Translations under genes and position numbers: made by a program
The notes under the pieces: generated by a model
Told to the model about the DNA's origin: nothing
Seen by the model: the letters and a program-made list of their open reading frames with translations, nothing else
Databases searched by the model: none
Shown: in pieces, positions 31,300 to 42,410 of the stretch
How positions within the stretch are numbered: the stretch's first letter is position 1
Layout of the letters: each line of letters starts with the position of its first letter
NCBI GenBank assembly: GCA_963971405.1
Contig: OZ020485.1
Span: 46,869,469-46,933,468, forward strand
Length of the DNA: 64,000 nt
Reading direction: 5' to 3'
From: Psococerastis gibbosa
Taxonomy: Eukaryota; Arthropoda; Insecta; Psocodea; Psocidae

Positions 31300-31551
31300 C
31301 AGGCACGTAGCCAGGGAGGGGGCTTTGGGGGGCTGAAGCCCCTCCCGAAATGTAAAAAAATGGCATTGTTCAGTTTGATGTTTCACTTGCAATTTTTTTT
31401 CTCTCCCTAAAAACACTAAAACTGTGTGTTTTTGCATGTAAATTCTTAAATATTTCCGGGGGCGGACCCGCCATTTTACTGGGAGTATTTGATACCCCCC
31501 CCTCCCTTGGTAGTTAGCCCCCTCCGAAATAAAATCCTGGCTACGTGCTTG
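31300..31551. mobile_element. hAT-type MITE, poly-C class
   Basis: Ends CAGGCACGTAGCCAGG and, reversed, CAAGCACGTAGCCAGG. Exact TSD CTACCCAC at 31292-31299 and 31552-31559. Related by its ends to the MITE at 30588-30757. Located in the Ig3 intron. Confidence 0.9.
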
Positions 31552-32195
31552 CTACCCACGATACTACAATATCATGTACAGTTTGATATGGGAACTACTT
31601 TTGTATGATAAGCCATATTCGTGTTTGTTCCAGGATGTATGACAATACTGTACCTCTACTATGGCCCATAGTCATGCAAATTTTATCCTGGGTCCCTCAC
31701 CCCGTGCAATAATAATTTTCCGTGCAATCACCTCCTGAATAACATCCACACTCAATCAATCAATTCTCTGATCAATCAATTACCGAACCCCTTCCGCCGT
31801 AACCGCCCTCTTCGAACCCCCCGCGAATCACGGGCCTTTTTCAAATTGCTTATGATTTCTCCCTGTCATATAGGATATAGGGTGTTGCAAGGAGTTCAAA
31901 ATTCTGATGACTCGTGGGCTCTTCCTTAAACACGGATAGAATCGGCTAGTCAGATATACACAGGCTATTGTATAGGTTTCTCCCTACTCCGCCCCTGCAA
32001 AGGTTTGGTGGAAATTGTTGACATATGAGACCTCTAGTACCTATAAAAATCAGCAAAATCCACTTTTTTTAGTTTTCGAGTTATGCATATCGTTGGATTC
32101 CATGTGAAAAAACGCATCTGATGAAAAAAGTTTTCCGTGCCAAAATCAACATTCTGTCACTAAAAATGGCTCATAAAAAATAACATTGGTATCAA

Positions 32196-32416
32196 AAGGA
32201 CATGCAGAGTAGTGGTACAGACTCCGACTTTCACCCGAAAGGTTGTTGGTTTGAGTCCCATACATGCTACATTTTATGGCCATGCTTCGGAGGGCATGTA
32301 AAGCAGGCGGTCCCGAGTCTTCCGAGTTGAGTGTAAGAGAGAGTTTTATAGCCCTAACTCCGCTAGGTTGGCTTAGTAATAGAACAAAAAAAGTCAATAT
32401 TTCTTTATTTATTTTG
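32196..32416 (+). mobile_element. SINE family A, full copy
   Basis: Head ACATGCAGAGTAGTGGTACA (A box) with GGTTTGAGTCCC (B box). CGACTTTCACCCGAAAGG resembles the tRNA-Glu(TTC) anticodon arm. Core at about 32279-32316, then TTATAGCCCTAACTCCGC and GGCTTAGTAATAGAAC, then a T-rich tail. Confidence 0.88.
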
Positions 32417-32629
32417 GATTAATTGGATTAATTGGGTAGTCGGAAGCGTTACGTTTTAGGTCACTCCCTCTGTCACCCCCTCCACTGTATATATAGTACC
32501 TACCTTGTACGATTATTGTTATCTTCCACCTCTGCACGGAACCAGGAATGATATTTCTGGAAAACACAGATGTGCAAGTGGCAGATGTTTTGTCATTCAA
32601 TTTTCGGCTTCTAAAGGCAGTTACCAGGT

Positions 32630-32882
32630 AAAGTAAAGTAAATTCGTGTCGGGGTGGTACTACCCGTGGTACAGGAGTTTTCAGGTTGCATCAACAGCCT
32701 CCTGTTTAACCTATCGACAGTCAGGGAAGACTGCCGGGACCGCCGGCTTTACATGCCCTCCGAAGCATGGTAGTCAGAAAATAAATAATTGTACCACTAG
32801 AAAATTTTGGCATTCTGGTGGGACTCGAACCAGTCACCTTCTGGATGATAGTCCGAGTCGTTACCTCTACGCCATTCTGACT
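32630..32882 (-). mobile_element. SINE family B, full copy with 11-bp TSD
   Basis: On the minus strand: ATGGCGTAGAGGTAACG (A box), CTGGTTCGAGTCCCACC (B box), the shared core at 32734-32770, and a tail (TTTAC)n. Exact TSD AGTTACCAGGT at 32619-32629 and 32883-32893. Head and tail differ from family A while the core is nearly identical. Confidence 0.92.
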
Positions 32883-32952
32883 AGTTACCAGGTGCCCAAA
32901 CATTTGTCGTAACAATTACTAAGAGCTTAAGCCGGGAAAGTCAAGTACGGTT

Positions 32953-33030
32953 CAAGACATGTAGAGTAGTGGTACAGATCCCGGGCAAAGCTCATCAAGG
33001 GCTGTAGAGCCAGAAGAAGAAGAAGAAGAT
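32953..33030 (+). mobile_element. Chimeric mini-element: SINE A head joined to LINE 3' end
   Basis: 32956-32982 is the family A head (GACATGTAGAGTAGTGGTAC). It breaks off before the B box and continues as CAAAGCTCATCAAGGGCTGT AGAGCCA and a (GAA)n tail, the 3' end of the LINE seen at 2745-3245. Flanks AGTACGGTT (32944-32952) and AGTACGTT (33031-33038) look like a TSD. Confidence 0.7.
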
Positions 33031-33039
33031 AGTACGTTA

Positions 33040-34315
33040 ATCAGTGATGGAAAGGGTTGCTTTATAAGCAGTATGCATAGGTCCTAATATAGAAATGTCA
33101 GTCGCAGGGGAACAGGGGAAGGAATCGATGTTTTTTTTTTAATTGACGAAATTTGCCTTCGAATAATTTTCCTTTTCCGTGCAATTATACCTCCTGGGGC
33201 ATTAAATTGGCAATTGACAACTTACTATATACTGGCCTCTACCCCTTCTTCCGCTAACTTTTCATTACTACATTAGCATGGTAACAAGGGGTATTCACAA
33301 TGCTTGATTTACCCTACGGGGATGTAAGAAACTGAGGGAAAATAGGAAAATAATGCCACAAGGAAACCTGTTTCCCTAACATTCCCACTTTACACAACCG
33401 GTAGGTGGGGGAACTGCACTATGGGATTCGAAAACGGCCATATTTGTTGTTTTTTGTTCTTTAATTTTGCTTTTTATTTTTATTTTATTTAAAAATTAGC
33501 TTTGCGACGAAAGAAACATGTGGCAAGAGGTGGACTACAGCAGATGTTCATAATTTAATAGCCAAAAGCAAAGAACTTTGTAGGTAGGTTAGGTTAGGTT
33601 TTTTCCATTTCTATATGGTTGGTGGAGGTAACCTGACACTGAGCTATTTCCCCATTTCCCTTTTTCCCTTTTCTACCAACACAGTGAAGATATCCTACGC
33701 TACTTACCCAGTAATACGATCGCATAGGCTAGTCTTATATTGTTAGATTTACCATGAGAGATGGAAAACCAAGATTTCAATTATTTTTTTAATTGATTTA
33801 CTTTCAATTTCTTATTTAATACTATTACTAACTTCAAGTTCTTCAGATTACCGTGGGGTATGTGGGTCTCCCAAATATTTATGGACATTGGAAAAGCGTA
33901 ATTCCGAACCAGGTGGCTAAATGGGATCAGTTTGGGAGTGTTATGGGTCCGCGAGGGGTTGTTGCGCGCTTTGCTGGACATGTGTTCAATAAAGTTACCT
34001 TTAAAGTTAAATGGACTTTGCTAGACTGTTTTAACTGTATAAAACAAGGAATTACCAAGGTTTTGTCATTCAATAAATAAATAGGGTATATAGTTATAAC
34101 CTGCAATGAGCTTACCTTTGTGATGCGAAAAATGGGTGGGCTTGGCTTTCAACTTGGTTTGAAAAACTTTGACTTGGCTAATGTAGTTTGAGTGGTTTTA
34201 AAGCCTAGCTACGAGTACAGTACATGTTCAAACAATCTTTTTCTAGGACACATTGCTTGAGTTAGTTTGTTTGTTTTCTAACGCCTGCATTGACATTTCA
34301 TGAGATATTTTAAAT
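33040..34315. other. Intron; nothing recognised
   Basis: Non-coding. A TTAGG-like stretch at 33581-33600 has only about three units. Confidence 0.4.
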
Positions 34316-34319
34316 TTAC

Positions 34320-34585
34320 ACTTACCGCCACTTGGTTGGTTTCCAATGCCTGCTCTCAGCATTTCTGCTTTAAGCAACACTGTCAGTCTGGTGGGGGGAG
34401 TGAGTCTGTTTATTAACTTGAGGCACCCTAAGGGTAGACACCTTCATCTCGGGGAGAAAAGGAGCTAACTGACAGGGTGGACCTCCTGATTATAGTGGAT
34501 TCTGAACCACTTGGGGAACTTAGTAAAGCACATGATTCATTCGGAGGTGACCAGGACTTGACACGCACTTTGACTGACTGCCTGG
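34320..34585 (+). repeat. Dispersed repeat (family of 53690, 61925, 62280)
   Basis: CCTGCTCTCAGCATTTCTGC, GAGGCACCCTAAGGGTAGAC and ACCTCCTGATTATAGTGGAT recur, inverted or direct, at 61925-62240 and in part at 62280-62545 and 53690-53935. No coding motif is recognised. Confidence 0.75.
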
Positions 34586-34743
34586 TTTCAGTGCGTTATC
34601 ATGTCCCACCATATATTCCTCTGCCAACGTTTTACACTACCAAATTTACTGCAATTTTGAAGAGACTCCATTTTGGTGGATTCAACTTGATATAGAGTTT
34701 AATACAGTTTAACCTAACCGCTTACATTCTCCTTTTTTTACAG

Positions 34744-34892
34744 ATCCAAGCATATCATAGAAGAAGATCGAAGTTTGTACAAAGTGCATTTGAAGCTGAC
34801 AGTAACGAAGTTCAGTGCTGATGATGTGGGAACGTATAAATGTGTCTCAAGTAACTCTCTTGGAAAGGCGGATGGAACTATTCGCCTTTACG
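34744..34892 (+). CDS. DIP/lachesin-like gene: exon for second half of Ig3
   Basis: Acceptor TTTTTTTACAG, donor GTGAGTTT. It encodes SKHIIEEDRSLYKVHLKLTV, TKFSADDVGTYKCVSSNSLG, KADGTIRLY. The D--GTYKC strand-F signature carries the second Ig3 Cys, and NSLG-ADG-IRLYE is the DIP/lachesin Ig3 exit. Phase 2 entry and phase 1 exit join its neighbours. The preceding intron is about 6.7 kb. Confidence 0.94.
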
Positions 34893-36195
34893 GTGAGTTT
34901 CGAAAATTCTTTGTATTAATTAGATATTTTTCTTCTATAAATGCAACTGTGTGTGGCATGGGGCTTGAATTCTGGATTGTAGACCTTTTTATGGAACGGA
35001 AGTTACGTCATTTGGATTTGATTGAGAAGCTTTAAGGATGTGTCGTAATGAACATCTCTTATGAAGGGAGAAAATTGTTGCATCGGCCGGGAATCGAACT
35101 CACACGTCTCGTCTTGAAAGAATCACTATAGGTTGTCAATACTTCAGTCTATTTAACCCAGCCCGCTCGCGCTACCTTTCAATTCTTCTTTACGATTTAG
35201 GCTATTTACCATGAACTTTTTTTCCATGCCGATTCTTATTTATATCAATTTATTATTAAAAGAAAATGCGAATATGATTAGTGAAGTTACTCTTCTATCG
35301 AGTGGTCATTAGCTTACACAATTTTTTTTTCATCTTCAGTCTTTTGTGGGGCTTCTGTCTACTCGCTAAGTCTCTACCTTGCCATCGAAGTCGATCCCTA
35401 CATATCATCCTCCAGCTCTCTCGGTCCTATGCGCCTTCCTCTTCATCTCTTGATACGTTAATCAAGCACCTGTGTCCTCCTTCAGTTGGTCCATTCATTG
35501 CTTATCTAGTCTATATTTGAGCTAGCAAACTGTCTCTGGTGGATTTAGCGTATATGTTTCTGTTTTTTACTGGCCCATTTTGTGACAGCCAGTACTCTTG
35601 TCAGCTCATCATAGTTTTAGTCCAGCGTCATTACGGGAACTGACCAATTATCCCGCATAGACTGGCTCAATGAGCAAGCTAACAACTTGTTCAAACCATC
35701 TTTGCCAAAACATCATCTTTCTGCAATTCCTCAACCATATTGCGTCTCAGCTATAGCTTCAGGGACCGTTCAAATACTACGTAAGCACTCGAGGGGGTTT
35801 CGGGTTTGCTTACTATTGCTGAAAAGGGGGAGAGGGATCCTTCTAATGCCACGTACGTAAGCTTTTCCTATTGCAAAAACTAGGTAATATTATGAATTAA
35901 TAATGTAAAAATAAGACTACAAAATTTATATAGCGCCAAAACACCACGAACAATTACATTAATAGCTATATCGACACAGTCAAGATATGGGTGTGCTCCA
36001 GGCATAAATTAGGGCCTACGTCAACAAAGGAGGGGGGGGGGGGGTATAATTTGCTTACTACTGATTACAGTTGCTTACTACTTATTATAATAATAATAAT
36101 GTCCTGAAGAATTCTTTATGAATCTCGGCCTACTTTTAATGGTCCATTGATCCCTTGCTCATTGCCAATGTGACCCCATGGATTTCTGACATTAT
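34893..36195. other. Intron; tRNA-like relic at about 35083-35165 (-)
   Basis: The minus strand has GAGTTCGATTCCCGGCCGAT, like a tRNA T-arm and 3' end (close to tRNA-Gly), without a clear D-arm. The rest is non-coding, with a G run at about 36030-36044. Confidence 0.4.
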
Positions 36196-36197
36196 TG

Positions 36198-36895
36198 CTT
36201 TCCAATTTATAGGTAGTATAAGGAAAGCATTATGTGATGGTCGAAATTTTCGATTCCGAGATTTCAACTGATTTACACGTTTTGAGGTCCCAGAAACCCA
36301 AAATAGTGGTTTTTACGCAATGTCTGTCTGTCGCTCTGTGTGTGTGTCTGTCTCTCTGTCTGTCGCTCTGTCTGTCTGTCTGTATGTCTGTTCATCGATT
36401 TTCGGGCAAACGACTCAGTCGATTTTGATGAAATTTGGCATGTAGGTTTACAAAAATCATACCTCGGGGCTATTTTTTTTTATTTTGGGCCAATTCAATT
36501 TGGAAGGGTTTTATTCTCAAAAAACTAAAAAAAATTCACATATGTTGTAGTCGTTATTAATATTGACAAAATGCGGGGGGTCGCTTGCCCCTTGATAGTT
36601 TGCTTCTGGGGGTAAAAAAATAAAAATAACTAAATTTTAATGAAAAATGACTAAAAAATAATTTTTCTGCGAAACCTTTCTATCGATGATTTCTACCTTC
36701 AGGCATGTTTTAGGTGTTAAATTGAGTCACGGAACCGGACAGGTTGCTTTCCCAAAAAAACTATTTGGTTTTGTGCAAAAAATTATTTTTTGAAAAAATG
36801 ATAGAAAATTCGCGCTCGAATGCATTGCGTGTCCTGCCATTATTGCTGTGTGATAATGTATGTTGGTCTGACCTATCTAGAATTTATCTCACTTC
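36198..36895 (+). repeat. TCTG element, copy B
   Basis: Starts TTGCTTTCCAATTTATAGGT and carries a TCTG/TCGC tract at about 36322-36392. It then follows copies A, C and E to ACCTATCTAGAATTTA. About 60 bp present in copy C is missing just after the tract. Confidence 0.75.
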
Positions 36896-36904
36896 CAGTG
36901 ACGT

Positions 36905-37030
36905 CAGGTGGCAATGGCCATTGGCAAACTAGTATACTTCCTTGAATGTCAACCTTCACCGGCTACAAGGGATAATGGACAAGCTCAGACAAGCTTTGAC
37001 ACAAGGAAACAGGCGAAAGCATGACTTAAC
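36905..37030 (+). repeat. Dispersed repeat shared with 23817-23920
   Basis: GTCAACCTTCACCGGCTACA, GGATAATGGACA and AAACAGGCGAA match the segment after the candidate SINE at 23566-23820. Function unknown. Confidence 0.55.
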
Positions 37031-37539
37031 CAAGTACAGACTCGAGTCATATGGGGGTTAAAATGTGTTCCTAAATATGCTTACGTAAATATTTGAAAGG
37101 CCCCACACATACATAATAATAATTTCACTTCTCTGCAATACAGAATACACCCTAATATCAATTTAAATTAAACCTTTTTCAAAAGAGATCAAAACTTATG
37201 AACTGTCAAAATATAAAGAGTCAACTTCTATGCAAAAGCGCGAATCTTCATGATCATCGTCATCATCATCATCAGCAATAGCTTAAAATTTAAGACTTGT
37301 TGAAAATTCAGCGGCAGGAGCGCGGCGCGGATTACGTTGAGAAAGACGCAAACCCTTGCGACAGATTGTTCTCGCCTCCAAAGAGAAGAGATTTCTCCAA
37401 GAAAGTTTTTAATTAGCATTGTTTAACCATTTTCCAGGATGCAGTCAAAGCAGGATTAAAGGATGGCAAGAGCCGGCTGCTGCTGGTCTTGCGGCACCCC
37501 TTGTTAACAAAGCCCAGCTTTTAAACGCGCCATTTCTCT

Positions 37540-38520
37540 TCAACTTTTGTCAAGTTGGTAGCTCAGCTTTATTAAGTGTCGCCACTTTGAGTTGTGAGTC
37601 CTTCAACAAGAGATCCAATTCCAACGAAAAATTAGACATTTCTTTTTACGTCTTGTTTCGTTGATATAGCCCAGCCTTTATGCGTGTTATTTCTTTTGAG
37701 CGTTTGCACGTTGGTAGCTCTTGAACGTCTTGTTGAGGAACGTCCGTTGGCCGGCTTTTAAACGTCCTACCATTCCTACCATTCCAAAAATTAGCTTTTT
37801 AAGGCATTTCCTTTTACGTCTTGTTTCGTTGATATAGCCCAGCCTCTATTATGCGTGCCATTTCTTTTGAGCGTTAGTACTATTGCTATTGAACGTCTTG
37901 TTACGCAACGTTCGATGGCCGGCTTTTAAACGTCCTACCATTTCTCGTGAACTATTGTGACGTTGGTAGCTCAAAATTAGCTTTTTAATACATTTCTTTT
38001 TACTTCTTTTTTCGTTTATATAGCCCAGCCTACCATTTCTCTTGGGCGTTTGTCACGTTGGTAGCCCTTGAACGTCTAGTTAAGATACATCCATTGACCG
38101 GCTTTTATACAAACCATTTCTCTTGAACTATTGTAATGTTGGTAGCTCGCTCAGCTTTTCTGATTGTTGCCACATTGAGTTATGAGGCTTCCAACAAGAG
38201 ATCCGATTCCAACGAAAAATTAGCTTTTTGAGGCATTTCTTCTTACGTCTTGTTTCGTTTATATAGCCCAGCTTCTTTACCTACCATTTCACTTGAGCGT
38301 TTACCATGTTGGTAGCTCTTAAACGTCTAGCTATGATACATCCATTGACCGACTTTTATACATACCAGTTCTCTTGAACTATTGTAATGTTGGTAGCTCG
38401 CTCAGCTTTTCTAATTGTTACCACATTCAGTTATGAGTCCTCCAACAAGAGATCCGATTAAAAAATTAGCTTTATAAGAAATTTCACGTCGTGTTTTATG
38501 GGTGTAGCCCAACTTTTTTT
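37540..38520 (+). repeat. Degenerate intronic tandem repeat (about 170-250 bp period)
   Basis: ACGTTGGTAGCTC, TTTATATAGCCCAGC, CAACAAGAGATCCGATTCCA and GGCCGGCTTTTAAACGTCC recur 3-6 times in a mixed order between 37540 and 38520. This suggests two alternating sub-units. It ends just before the acceptor of the exon at 38583. Confidence 0.75.
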
Positions 38521-38582
38521 TCATGTCATCGCTCTTGCTCACTTGTCTAGTTTATTAGTTTATTATTGATTTTTTTTTTCAG

Positions 38583-38651
38583 AACTGTACGTTCCAACCA
38601 AGCAGCCTACGACCACAACGACAACGGATGTTACCACTACGACTTTTCGAG
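38583..38651 (+). CDS. DIP/lachesin-like gene: Thr-rich linker exon 1
   Basis: Acceptor TTTTTTTTTCAG, donor GTAAGATG. It encodes ELYVPTKQPTTTTTTDVTTT TFR. The initial E completes the IRLYE end of Ig3. The run of Thr is a likely O-glycosylated membrane-proximal stalk. Phase 1 on both sides, so it could be skipped without a frame change. Confidence 0.85.
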
Positions 38652-40715
38652 GTAAGATGAGTCAGTCTTACTGTAGGCCTATATGAATTTAACGAAGCTG
38701 TGCTCTGACAATCTAAAGAAAAAATTAGTACCACCAAACATGCTGCAGGATCTAAAGAAATAGAAGCTACTTAGAAAGCAATAGATTCTCAAAGTCATCA
38801 TGAAGATCATAATAAATTATAGTAATATTGCTAGATAGCATATTTCTGTCATTAAGACCCATTGCACAATGGTGATTTTTAGCTGCAACAAGCCACACCA
38901 TGCCGTAGTAGAGTCGAGACATGTAGCCTACATTAGTTGGGTTGGTGCACAATAAATTCTTTGCTTCGGAAATTTTGAGGGGTATTATCAAATAGAGCGA
39001 GAATCGATTATCGTATTCAGTGATTCGATGAGGCCTACGTCATTATATTAATACACTAACAGAACAACAAAACAAGCATAATTTTAGCTTGATCTCCATA
39101 CAGTTATGAATTATTTGTATAAAAGCGTAAACCGCTCACGGACTAGTCCTGCGGTAAGTCAGTCCAATTATTGTAAACACACTTGAAAAAATATGCAGCA
39201 TTTGATTGATTGATTGAACCTACAGAGGCGACTGAAGAGGTCAATCGGATACATTCATTAAATTGATTGCATGCGATTAATCTTTTTATTTAAAAAAAAG
39301 TCCTGACATTGCGGATATTGGTGTTTCTGGAGTTCAATGAGATTCTGTAGGGACAGTTTTGGTCACTAGGTTCGCTGACGACAAACCGATATCCATATTA
39401 TTCAAAATGGCCATGCCAAATGGTTTGCATGTGAAAGCTAAGCTCTTATAGAATCTAGGCCTAATTAATTAATTAATTAATTAATTCTTTTCATATTTTT
39501 TAAAATATTTTTACTATGCCTGGACCTTATTTCGGTTCATATAATTTAATATATATATTCTCCATGATTTATAGAAAAATATCATTTTAAAATAATGCAT
39601 AAATAAAATAATTTTAAAATAGTATTGAGGCTTATGGAAAAATCAACGCTTTGATATCAGTGCAACTGGTGCTGCCATCTACAAAATGACGTCACAAATG
39701 AACCTCATATAGGAGAGATGTGTCATTCGACCGCACCACCAAAAATATTCGTAGTTAATAGTCTAATATTAAATCATGAAAAAGTATCGTTTTATATAAA
39801 TATTGGTCATAAAGGTATACAAGATACATTATAACCGGATTTTGTTCAACTTTGGAAAAATATTATCCACATTCACTTTGTAATAGGCTACTTCCTCAAG
39901 GGTAAAAATCAAATAAACAAAATAACATTGTCAAGTATACCTATTCGCATTACTATAAGTTCGCTTCCTGATTCTGTTCAAACCTAAGTAACAACGTGTT
40001 TGTCAATCAAAAAAAAAAAATCTTTCTTTCTATCTCTTTCTATCTTTATTTTATAAGGCAAACAAAATTTTTAAAAATTAGTCTAGAAATTCAAAACCAA
40101 AAATTCGTATACAGATGAAAATTTTGGAAATAAGCGGTTAGGTAGGCTTTGGTAGGCCTACTTTTATGGTTTCATCTTTCCAACACAAACGGGCGTGTCA
40201 TTCTGTCGAAACCAATTAATTCCTTATTCCACAGCCACAATGATATGGAAAGTGTCTGAAATGAAAAACTCATTCAAAACAATATACAATCTTTCGAAAA
40301 ATTGCTGATTAAGCCAGGTCTACTTGTTTTTACACAATTGCGATGACTAACGACTATTCTATAAAGTTTTCTTAAATTTTATTTTTTCTAGGACTATATT
40401 ATAATATATATATATTATTATAATAGGCTAATATAATAATTATAATGATATCTCGGGCCAAAAAAATTAAATTTACAATGAATTTTTTAAAATGCATTTT
40501 TGCCTAAAACCATTTCCATATCTTAGCCGTTGTGGAATGCAAAATTATTAATTATCAATTTTTATTACACTGTATTAGTCTTAAATAGTATGTACAAGTA
40601 ATACAGCCGTTAAATCGACTTAGGTTGAGAAGACAAAGATCGTGAGTTCAAGTTCCGCTATGTCCAGAATTTTTCTCGATTCCCTTCTCCGGACATATTT
40701 CCGGATTATTTTTTT
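38652..40715. other. Intron; nothing recognised except (TTAA)n at about 39462-39485
   Basis: AT-rich non-coding intron. 39235-39300 matches 26755-26800 in reverse. Confidence 0.45.
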
Positions 40716-40719
40716 CAAA

Positions 40720-41037
40720 ATTATACGGTCATTCTTTACTTTCTTTAACGGCGCATTATCCCTCCCACGGGGTTGGCGGCACGGATTCATCATCTTCCAT
40801 GTGATCCGGTCTTGGGTGTCATCCGACACATCAGACCAAGGGTCCTGAGGTCTTCCCTCACTTTCGTTTCATGGGACATCCTCGGTCGTCCTATAGGTCT
40901 TGTGCCCTCCACTGTATAGTTCCTCACACGTTGTAGCAGGTGTCCATCTTCTCTTCTTATCTTATGACCCCACCACGCCAGTCTTCGTTTCCTGACTTTG
41001 TCGGAGATAGGTGCTACTTGCATCTCTGCCCGGATTC
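40720..41037 (-). pseudogene. RTE-type LINE C-terminus, 5'-truncated
   Basis: The minus strand reads ISDKVRKRRLAWWGHKIRRE, DGHLLQRVRNYTVEGTRPIG, RPRMSHETKVREDLRTLGL, then in another frame QDRITWKMMNPCRQPRG. It aligns with the C-terminus of the RTE element at 8195-8430. Its 5' end lies about 60 bp before the acceptor of the exon at 41097. Confidence 0.8.
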
Positions 41038-41096
41038 TTTACTTAAAAAATATTTTGAAACCTCTGCCTTATTAAGATAACATTTTCATTTTCCAG

Positions 41097-41168
41097 TCCC
41101 TCGCACATCGACGACAGCGAAGCCTTTCGATTATAAGAGAGTTTTCAGCTTTTTTCCAACAACCCTCG
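41097..41168 (+). CDS. DIP/lachesin-like gene: linker exon 2
   Basis: Acceptor CATTTTCCAG, donor GTAAGTAT. It encodes PRTSTTAKPFDYKRVFSFFP TTL. Thr- and Pro-containing, phase 1 on both sides, continuing the stalk. It has no recognised domain; support is the frame continuity and good splice sites. Confidence 0.78.
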
Positions 41169-41685
41169 GTAAGTATAAAAGATGTGTAATGTATTTGAGT
41201 AAATGAGTACGCCGGATTGAAACATTTTTCATCTAAGGCCACAGAAAGTCAAAATTCATTCTGAAATGCAGAATGAGAAGTATTAAATTTTTGAAAAGTT
41301 CGAATTTATTGTACTTGCACTCATAAAATTAGCCCCACAATTTCTATGTCAAAAGCTCTTGAAAATGGCTTTCATGTGATGTGCGAAATGGCATAATTTA
41401 CATTTTAAAATTCCGCAAGATACCTACTGCCACCCCTGAAACCACCCTTTTCCACCATCCGAATAAAACTGTAATGCTAACCATATATAGTTGTACCCCA
41501 ACTTTGTTATTAAATTTTTTACCGCATTTCAAAATTCCTCATAATAACAGAGATAATGGGAGTGTGTACTGCATAGGGTAGTCTGGAACACCCTGTATTC
41601 ATTTTTATTACATTTTCTTATTAAAAAAAAAACACCCTATATGCCCAATAAAAAATGTACAAGTTTCCTTAATTTATTTTTCCAG

Positions 41686-41870
41686 CGCCTCTGGAATCTC
41701 TTCGAGAACAGTCTCCCGTCGGGCACAGCGCAAACCTAGGCAAGGACCCCGACGAACTATCGTCGATATTCTCCAGTTCTTCTGGATCCTCCAGACTGGG
41801 CCCTTCCCAATGTCTAGTGTCAACTGTTTTGTGCGCCATTTTCTGTGTTTATAAACTGTTGTTTAGCTGA
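41686..41870 (+). CDS. DIP/lachesin-like gene: last coding exon with GPI-type tail
   Basis: Acceptor TTATTTTTCCAG. It encodes PLESLREQSPVGHSANLGKD, then SSIFSSSGSSRLG and the hydrophobic end CLVSTVLCAIFCVYKLLFS before TGA at 41868-41870. Small residues followed by a hydrophobic C-terminus is the layout of a GPI-anchor signal, as expected for many DIP and lachesin proteins. A short transmembrane tail is the alternative. Confidence 0.85.
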
Positions 41871-42017
41871 CATTGATGCGGCTATGTAAGCTGACGGTGC
41901 GGTGCTTACCCCTGTGATAGTGCTCAAAAGACGGTGCAGTGAATGATATAACGCTCCCGGAGGCTTAACGCCAGGTTAATATAATAATTTAACCGGAATT
42001 TAGTGTTAATTATCCAC

Positions 42018-42023
42018 AATAAA
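42018..42023 (+). terminator. AATAAA polyadenylation signal, candidate 1
   Basis: First AATAAA after the DIP-like stop codon, about 148 bp downstream. Confidence 0.5.
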
Positions 42024-42323
42024 CCTATTTTAATGTAAATTGAAATAACAGCGAATTAATAATTAAAATCACAAATTGTTCATCATTTGAAATTAATTGC
42101 TGTTAATTGCTGCAAATGTTGGATGTATTGGTGGCACTGTTTTTTTTCTGGTATTTATTGAGCCCAACATGGAAAAACAGTTGAATATAGCTGCTTTGGA
42201 GCGAATTTTAATATTGCATAATTTATAGGTTTAAAAACATTCCCCGGTTAAGTTATTTTTTCCGTTGGTGCTAGGTCTGCAGTGCTAGAATTTCAATGTA
42301 AATTGTTTGCACTGACCCATTGT

Positions 42324-42329
42324 AATAAA
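42324..42329 (+). terminator. AATAAA polyadenylation signal, candidate 2
   Basis: Second AATAAA, about 455 bp after the stop, shortly before a dispersed repeat begins at about 42411. Confidence 0.45.
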
Positions 42330-42410
42330 GACGTCATGATGTTTATTTACTTATTTTTACTGTGTTAAGTAGCCTATAGTTCTTTTAGAGCAAATCGGAA
42401 TACCCCCACT

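Noticed and set aside
33581..33600. TTAGG telomere-like repeat
   Set aside because: Only about three units; chance or a short internal remnant.
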